Shown: positions 6,014-9,753 of the stretch, piece after piece
How the letters are laid out: every line of letters begins with the position of its first letter
Numbering within the stretch: the first letter of the stretch is position 1
Source of the DNA: Rhodospirillales bacterium
Lineage (GTDB): Bacteria; Pseudomonadota; Alphaproteobacteria; Rhodospirillales; Casp-alpha2
Assembly: GCA_028282185.1 (NCBI GenBank)
Contig: JANQIJ010000206.1
Span: 1-9,753 of the forward strand
Reading direction: 5' to 3'
Length of the DNA stretch: 9,753 nt
The notes under the pieces: model-generated
What the model was told of the DNA's origin: nothing
Database searches by the model: none
Seen by the model: the letters and a program-made list of their open reading frames with translations, nothing else
Made by a program: the position numbers and the translations under genes

Positions 6014-6565
6014 ATGTTGTCCATGACCTGCTTGCGCCTTTCCCTTCTGGCCCTTCTGGCCCTTCTGCTCGTGGCGTGGTCCGCCGGCGCCGCGCCAGCG
6101 GCGGATCCGGTGCGCCTGGACGCCGATTTGCGCGCCCGTCTGGCGGCACTGGCGCCGCTCGGCGCCAGGACCTATGACCCCGCCCCGGGTCCGGTCACCC
6201 TGGTCACCTTCTTCGCCAGCTGGTGCCCGCCCTGCCGCGAGGAGTTCCGCCATCTGAACAAGCTTCGCACCGCGACCGACGCGAAAGACCTGACGATCGT
6301 TGCGATCAACATCCTGGAAGACTGGGAAGGTCTGTCGAACCCGGCCAAGTTGAAACGCTTCTTGAAGCAGACCAAACCCGACTTCATCACCCTGAAGGGC
6401 GATGACGCGATCGCCCAGACCTTCGAGAACGTGACCCGCATCCCCACGGTCTTCGTGTTCGACCGGGACGGCCGAAAAACCACCCATTTCGTGCATAAAT
6501 ACAAGGCGAGGAAGATGTCCCTGACCTATGATGAGTTGCTGGCCGCCGTGCGGCCGCTGTTCTGA
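6014..6565 (+). CDS. TlpA/ResA-like periplasmic thioredoxin
   Basis: The product has 183 residues. It begins with a signal peptide: a short N-region with one Arg, a Leu/Ala-rich core (residues 9-21) and a likely cleavage site near AGAAPAA (24-30). A thioredoxin-fold domain follows with FFASWCPPC (Cys71, Cys74) and the cis-proline in RIPTVFVFD (Pro144). Proteins of this class act in the periplasm or on its membrane as thiol-disulfide reductants, often in cytochrome c maturation or copper-site assembly. WCPPC is the motif typical of TlpA/ResA/CcmG, but no cytochrome biogenesis gene is present here, so the client is unknown. ATG 6014 or ATG 6023 (Met4) may be the start; neither has a strong ribosome site. 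The O-methyltransferase gene begins 22 nt downstream, suggesting a shared transcript. Confidence 0.88.
   Translation: MLSMTCLRLSLLALLALLLVAWSAGAAPAADPVRLDADLRARLAALAPLGARTYDPAPGPVTLVTFFASWCPPCREEFRHLNKLRTATDAKDLTIVAINILEDWEGLSNPAKLKRFLKQTKPDFITLKGDDAIAQTFENVTRIPTVFVFDRDGRKTTHFVHKYKARKMSLTYDELLAAVRPLF
6042..6068 (+). repeat. In-frame 9-bp tandem repeat in the signal-peptide core
   Basis: CCCTTCTGG occurs twice in tandem (6042-6050, 6051-6059), followed by a third copy with one change (6060-6068). Because the unit is 9 bp, a gain or loss adds or removes a Leu-Leu-Ala triplet and only changes the length of the hydrophobic core. Confidence 0.7.
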
Positions 6566-6587
6566 TTGGGTTGGGAGCCTCCAGGCC

Positions 6588-7256
6588 ATGGGTAAGACCG
6601 CCACCGGGTTCGACCCGGCGCTCTACGATTACATCCTCAAGTCCTCCTTGCGCGAACCGGAGGTCCTGACCCGGCTGCGTCGCGAAACAGTGGAGATGCC
6701 CCGCGCCGTGATGCAGGTGGCGCCGGATCAGGGCCAGTTCCTGCGCCTTCTGGTCGAGATGCTGGGCGCCCGGCGGGTCGTCGAAATCGGCACCTTCACT
6801 GGCTACAGTTCCCTTTCCATGGCCTTGGCCTTGCCCGCGGACGGGCGTCTGATCGCCTGTGACATCTCCGAAGAATTCACCCGGGTCGCGCGCCGCTATT
6901 GGCAAGAGGCCGGCGTCGACGACCGGGTCGAGCTGCGCCTGGGGCCGGCGGCAGAGACCCTTGAGGTCCTGCGCCAAGACCCGGCGCTGGGTCCCGGTTC
7001 GCTCGATCTGGCCTTTATCGACGCGGACAAGGGCAACTATCAGGTCTATTTCGATCTCTGCCTGGCGCTGCTGCGCCCGGGCGGCGTGATCGCCATCGAC
7101 AACGTACTGTGGGACGGCGCGGTCCTCGACGAAACCATCAACGGCGGCGACACGGCCGCGATCCGTGCCTTCAACGCCAACCTGAAGCGCGACAATCGGG
7201 TCTCGATATCCATGCTGCCGATCGCCGACGGGTTGACCTTGGCGGTGAAACGCTGA
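6588..7256 (+). CDS. Class I SAM-dependent O-methyltransferase, CCoAOMT-like
   Basis: From ATG 6588 the product has 222 residues, the usual size of the caffeoyl-CoA/catechol-type O-methyltransferase family. The SAM-binding loop is EIGTFTGYSS (66-75), with Asp92 at the end of the second strand for the ribose hydroxyls. The divalent-metal residues are present: Asp145 in FIDADKGNY and Asp171-Asn172 in AIDNVLWDG. The enzyme should methylate a vicinal di-hydroxyl small molecule using SAM and a metal ion in the cytoplasm; the substrate cannot be named. The frame is open further upstream, but ATG 6588 gives the normal N-terminus and avoids overlap with tlpA; GGGAG (6573-6577) is 10 nt before it. The tlpA stop is 22 nt upstream, so both may be co-transcribed, without an obvious functional link. 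Confidence 0.92.
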   Translation: MGKTATGFDPALYDYILKSSLREPEVLTRLRRETVEMPRAVMQVAPDQGQFLRLLVEMLGARRVVEIGTFTGYSSLSMALALPADGRLIACDISEEFTRVARRYWQEAGVDDRVELRLGPAAETLEVLRQDPALGPGSLDLAFIDADKGNYQVYFDLCLALLRPGGVIAIDNVLWDGAVLDETINGGDTAAIRAFNANLKRDNRVSISMLPIADGLTLAVKR

Positions 7257-7321
7257 TCGCTAATTGCGGCAGATCGGCGCCACCGCGCCTCAAAATCACC
7301 CCACTGCCCCCGCATTTCCGC

Positions 7322-7335
7322 CCGCCATCTGGCGG
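7322..7335 (+). terminator. Weak GC hairpin after the O-methyltransferase gene
   Basis: CCGCC (7322-7326) pairs with GGCGG (7331-7335) across an ATCT loop, followed by ATTTCT. It lies between the methyltransferase stop (7256) and the OmpA-like start (7375). The stem is short and the T tract poor, so termination would be partial at best. Confidence 0.25.
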
Positions 7336-7374
7336 ATTTCTGATCCCGGTCAAACCAGGGAAAAGGAACCCGCC

Positions 7375-7908
7375 ATGTCATATCCCCCGCACCGCCGCGC
7401 CCGCCCCGGGCGCCTTCTCACCGACCGCCAAACGGCCGACCACCGCGAAGCCGGCCGGCCATCGCCGTTGGGCATCGCCGCCGTCGTCGGCCTGGTCCTT
7501 GCCCTGAGCCTCCAGCCATCCGGCGCCCAGGGAGCCGAACCCTTCGACGGCGACTGCCAATGGGACGCCGAACGGGGCACCCCCCTGCCCCTGATCATCA
7601 CCGGTTTCGCCACGGGCAGCGCAACACCACCGGCGGCGGCAGACACACAAATCGCCGCCTATGCCCGCGAACTGGCCCCGTATTCGCGGATTTGCGTGGT
7701 CGGCCAGGCGGACAAGCGCGGCGCCTATGCGATCAACGACGTCCTGGCCATGCGCCGCGCCCGGGCCGTCGCCGCACGCCTGATCGCCGCCGGGATCGAA
7801 CCGGACCAGTTGTCCATCTCGTCTCGGGCGGAAAGCTTTGGCGATGGCATGCCCAAATGGTTCTGGGCCGCCGGCAACCGGCGGGTTGAAATCGTCGCCA
7901 TGGAATAG
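7375..7908 (+). CDS. OmpA-like domain envelope protein
   Basis: From ATG 7375 the product has 177 residues; AAGGA (7363-7367) sits 7 nt upstream and decides this start over the longer frame from 7264. An unusually long Arg-rich leader (about 30 residues) precedes a hydrophobic stretch (32-48) and a possible cleavage site at AQGAEP, so it is either a long signal peptide or an inner-membrane anchor. The C-terminal half resembles the OmpA peptidoglycan-binding domain: VVGQADKRGAYAIND (Asp113), the RRARAVAARLIAAGI helix, and GNRRVEIV at the end with Arg170. The usual GHTD reads GQAD. Such domains bind peptidoglycan in the periplasm and tie membrane complexes to the wall. The domain is slightly short and diverged. 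The gene faces phnN, with 51 bp between the two stops. Confidence 0.75.
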   Translation: MSYPPHRRARPGRLLTDRQTADHREAGRPSPLGIAAVVGLVLALSLQPSGAQGAEPFDGDCQWDAERGTPLPLIITGFATGSATPPAAADTQIAAYARELAPYSRICVVGQADKRGAYAINDVLAMRRARAVAARLIAAGIEPDQLSISSRAESFGDGMPKWFWAAGNRRVEIVAME

Positions 7909-7959
7909 AAGACGCCGGTCCATACCACGCCCGGCCTCGACCCGCACCACGGGCCAAGG

Positions 7960-8511
7960 TCAAGAGAACGGCTCGGCCACCAGTTCGGTGAACCGCGCCA
8001 CCGCCGCGTCGAAATCGCCGTCGTTGCGCAGGACCACGACGTCGTCACCGGCAACACGGAATGAACGGGCGCGGGCCAGGCGCCGCTCGACCTGTTCCGC
8101 GTCCTCGCGCCCCCGGGCCGAAAGGCGGGACCGCAGCGTCGCCTCGTCCGCCGTGACGGAAATGACGCGGCGTTGGGGAAACCGGTCGCGGGCCTCTTCC
8201 AGGACGCTGCGCGAGACATTGACGACGACCCGCCGACCCTGGTTCAGGTCGTCTTCCAGGGCCGCAGGTAGGCCGTACCACAATCCATGCGCCCCCCAGG
8301 ACAACAGATAGCCGCCCAGTTCGCGCCGCGCGTGGTACTGCGCCTCGGTCACGGCAACATGGTCTTCGCCGCCGGCCTCGGCCGGACGGGTGATCTCACG
8401 TTTGGGGAACAGGATATCGGACCGCCCGGCGAGCACCCGCCGCGCGCCGTCCATCAAGCTGTCTTTGCCGACCCCGGAAGGACCGACGACCAGGACGATC
8501 CGGCCGTTCAT
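7960..8511 (-). CDS. phnN: PhnN-type ribose 1,5-bisphosphate phosphokinase
   Basis: The product has 183 residues, close to the E. coli PhnN length of 185. A P-loop GPSGVGKDS (10-18) opens a guanylate-kinase-like fold. KREITRPAEAGGEDH (37-51) and SWGAHGLWYG (71-80) are the substrate-binding blocks that separate PhnN from true guanylate kinase. An Arg-rich lid (RGREDAEQVERRLARAR) follows. PhnN phosphorylates ribose 1,5-bisphosphate to PRPP, the last step of C-P lyase phosphonate breakdown and a minor route to PRPP and hence NAD. The start (minus strand, 8511) has AGGAG (8522-8518) with 6-nt spacing; the longer open frame upstream is ignored. No other phn gene is seen on either side, so here it may work outside phosphonate use, or the rest of the pathway is elsewhere. 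Confidence 0.9.
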   Translation of the reverse strand: MNGRIVLVVGPSGVGKDSLMDGARRVLAGRSDILFPKREITRPAEAGGEDHVAVTEAQYHARRELGGYLLSWGAHGLWYGLPAALEDDLNQGRRVVVNVSRSVLEEARDRFPQRRVISVTADEATLRSRLSARGREDAEQVERRLARARSFRVAGDDVVVLRNDGDFDAAVARFTELVAEPFS

Positions 8512-8574
8512 CTCTGTCTCCTGCTTGGTCACGCGCGCCGGTTGGCGCCGGCGAAGGCGCGGAACGGAAGAGAA

Positions 8575-8603
8575 CTTATCAGCCTGCGACAACATGATCG
8601 CAA
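8575..8603 (-). promoter_or_regulatory. Candidate sigma70-type promoter for phnN
   Basis: Read on the minus strand, TTGCGA (8603-8598) and GATAAG (8580-8575) are separated by exactly 17 bp; each matches four of six consensus bases. Transcription would start near 8568 and give a leader of about 57 nt that includes the AGGAG ribosome site. The leader also has a GCGCC/GGCGC hairpin at 8535-8548. Supported by position and spacing only. Confidence 0.4.
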
Positions 8604-8620
8604 GGCATAACAGGGGCTGG

Positions 8621-8642
8621 TGACCCGGCCGTTGTGACCCGG
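8621..8642. repeat. Short direct repeat TGACCCGG
   Basis: TGACCCGG occurs at 8621-8628 and 8635-8642, 14 bp apart start to start, in the 203-bp gap between phnN and the caspase-like gene. It lies upstream of the proposed phnN promoter and could be a tandem regulator site. Nothing else distinctive was found in the gap 8512-8714. Confidence 0.3.
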
Positions 8643-8714
8643 TGACGCTTTCATGAAACGCGGTCGGCGGCGATAAACGCCAGGCCAAACGCATCGATCG
8701 CCGGCGCAGGGGCG

Positions 8715-9753
8715 TTAAAAGCCCGGCCCCGGACGGCGGCGCGGCGGCGGTGGGCCGAAGTAGGGATCGTGCCTTGGCCGGCCCCAACGCCCGAGTGGTG
8801 GTGGCACGAAGCGGCTGACACGGCGCATCTCCCGCTCGTCGCGCAGGCGTTCTCTCAAACGCGCGTTACGTGCCTTGAGTTTACGCAGCTTGCGCTGCTG
8901 GCGCAGTTCCGTCTCCAACTGCCCGTTCGATGCCCGCAACCGGGCGATCTGGCGATCTGCCAAGTTCCCACCGAAGCCATCGGCGTCTTCCCCGCCCAGG
9001 CCATTCAGCAGGCGGCGAAAGCGGATCTTGGCCAAGTCGGCGTAACGGCCGTCGGGATAACGCAGAAGGTAGACCTTCAGGTCTTCCGGATTACCCGACT
9101 TTCCAACTTCGCGCCACAGGACGTCTTCCGACGTCATCACGACGGGCGCCGGATCAACGATCGGGTCCGGCTGGGCTACGGGCGCCTCCGGATCGACGAA
9201 GTCGGGCAGCGGCTCCATGGCCAAGGGGTCGTTCTCCTGCAGCGGCAGGGGCTCGACCTCGGCGTCCGACAAGGCGGGCGCCTCAGGCGGGGCCGGGGCC
9301 GGATCGTCCGGCAGGGGCACTTCGTTGACCGCCGCCGTGGCAACGTCGCGGGCCCCGACCAACGGCCGCAAGGGCGGATCCGCGGAATCGAAACTGGCAA
9401 GAACGAAATCGGTCACACCGGAAACATCGACCGCCTGAGCCCAGCCGTGGTCGCGCCTGGCGGCGAAGGTCATTTCCTTGTCCAGGTAGGCCTTGACCTC
9501 GTTCAGGGTGACCTCGCCGTCGCCGTCGCCGTTGCCCCATACGTCGGCCGCGCCGTAAAGACCGCGCAGCAGGTATTCGGTGAACAAGCCATGGCGGTTT
9601 TCCGAATCCCAGGCCGCCATTTGTTCCGGTTGAGCAGCACTGATCACGGCCACGCCATCGGCCAGATCGAAAGGCGCCACGGCCGGCGGAATGCGCGGCT
9701 GGGCATCGATCAACGCCCCGCCGGGCGCCCGTCCGGTGAACGAAGCTTCCAGG
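8715..9753 (-). CDS. Caspase-fold (peptidase C14-like) protein with Ser in place of the catalytic Cys; 5' end outside window
   Basis: The frame enters from the window edge and ends at TAA 8717-8715, giving 345 visible residues (numbered from the Leu at 9752). Residues 2-7 read EASFTG, aligned with the family's catalytic DACFSG, so the nucleophilic Cys is Ser4. VAVISAAQPEQ and HGLFTEYLLRGL then match the end of the caspase fold, and an EF-hand-like loop NGDGDGEVTLNE follows. After it come an acidic, Pro-rich linker (about 130-200), a WREVGKSGNPEDLKVYLLRYP block seen at the ends of many bacterial caspase-like proteins, a basic coiled coil (about 265-312) and a Pro/Arg/Gly-rich tail. The catalytic His region lies outside the window. 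Loss of Cys suggests a non-proteolytic, perhaps scaffolding or substrate-binding role. A TTG at 9713 can start an ORF but would cut the fold, so it is rejected. Confidence 0.8.
   Translation of the reverse strand, partial: LEASFTGRAPGGALIDAQPRIPPAVAPFDLADGVAVISAAQPEQMAAWDSENRHGLFTEYLLRGLYGAADVWGNGDGDGEVTLNEVKAYLDKEMTFAARRDHGWAQAVDVSGVTDFVLASFDSADPPLRPLVGARDVATAAVNEVPLPDDPAPAPPEAPALSDAEVEPLPLQENDPLAMEPLPDFVDPEAPVAQPDPIVDPAPVVMTSEDVLWREVGKSGNPEDLKVYLLRYPDGRYADLAKIRFRRLLNGLGGEDADGFGGNLADRQIARLRASNGQLETELRQQRKLRKLKARNARLRERLRDEREMRRVSRFVPPPLGRWGRPRHDPYFGPPPPRRRPGPGF

Noticed and set aside
5903..6604. 233-codon minus-strand ORF opposite the TlpA-like gene
   Set aside because: The plus-strand protein has a signal peptide and WCPPC, while the minus frame gives low-complexity Gln/Gly/Arg sequence with no motif.
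7378..7950. 190-codon minus-strand ORF opposite the OmpA-like gene
   Set aside because: No ribosome site and Gly/Asp/Arg-rich composition; the plus strand shows the OmpA-like blocks.
8512..8787. N-terminal extension of phnN in the open frame upstream
   Set aside because: The ATG at 8511 has an ideal AGGAG and gives the normal length. The extension overlaps the end of the caspase-like gene and resembles no known domain.

Overview
The flanks of the window are GC-rich, with strong G/C third-position bias, and read like an alphaproteobacterial chromosome of Rhodospirillales type. This placement is inferred from codon use and gene content (glutathione-dependent formaldehyde dehydrogenase end, FolD, TlpA-type thioredoxin, OmpA-like protein, stand-alone PhnN, caspase-fold protein). 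No rRNA, tRNA, CRISPR array or intact insertion sequence was found.

Layout. Positions 1-93 are the last 30 codons of a class III alcohol dehydrogenase. After a 348-bp gap comes a divergent folD (442-1329), whose product lacks the usual catalytic lysine. From about 1400 to 5505 the base composition turns clearly AT-richer. This stretch holds a compact same-strand cassette: a SxtJ-type membrane protein (1694-2119), a 49-residue DUF5989-type membrane microprotein (2132-2281), a NodU/CmcH-type carbamoyltransferase (2292/2295-4130) and a membrane-anchored SGNH hydrolase (4144-5505). The SGNH gene is the most AT-rich of the four. The left edge (1330-1693) carries inverted repeats, a minus-strand intrinsic terminator and a 42-codon minus-strand ORF that looks like a leftover. 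The right edge is sharp: GC-rich DNA resumes just after 5505.

Right of the cassette, an 81-residue protein of unknown function sits behind a good -10 box and Shine-Dalgarno (5661-5906). Then come a TlpA/ResA-like thioredoxin (6014-6565), a CCoAOMT-like O-methyltransferase (6588-7256) and an OmpA-like domain protein (7375-7908), all on the plus strand. On the minus strand follow phnN (7960-8511), alone and with its own promoter candidate, and the 3' part of a caspase-fold gene (8715 to the window edge). The catalytic DACFSG motif of that last gene reads EASFTG.

How the genes may work together (inference). The adh end and folD both touch formaldehyde/C1 metabolism, but the gap argues against a simple operon. 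The four-gene cassette fits O-carbamoylation plus O-acyl editing of a secreted small molecule or surface polysaccharide. The SxtJ and DUF5989 proteins would be its small membrane partners. It looks horizontally acquired. The remaining genes are envelope or housekeeping functions without an obvious common pathway.
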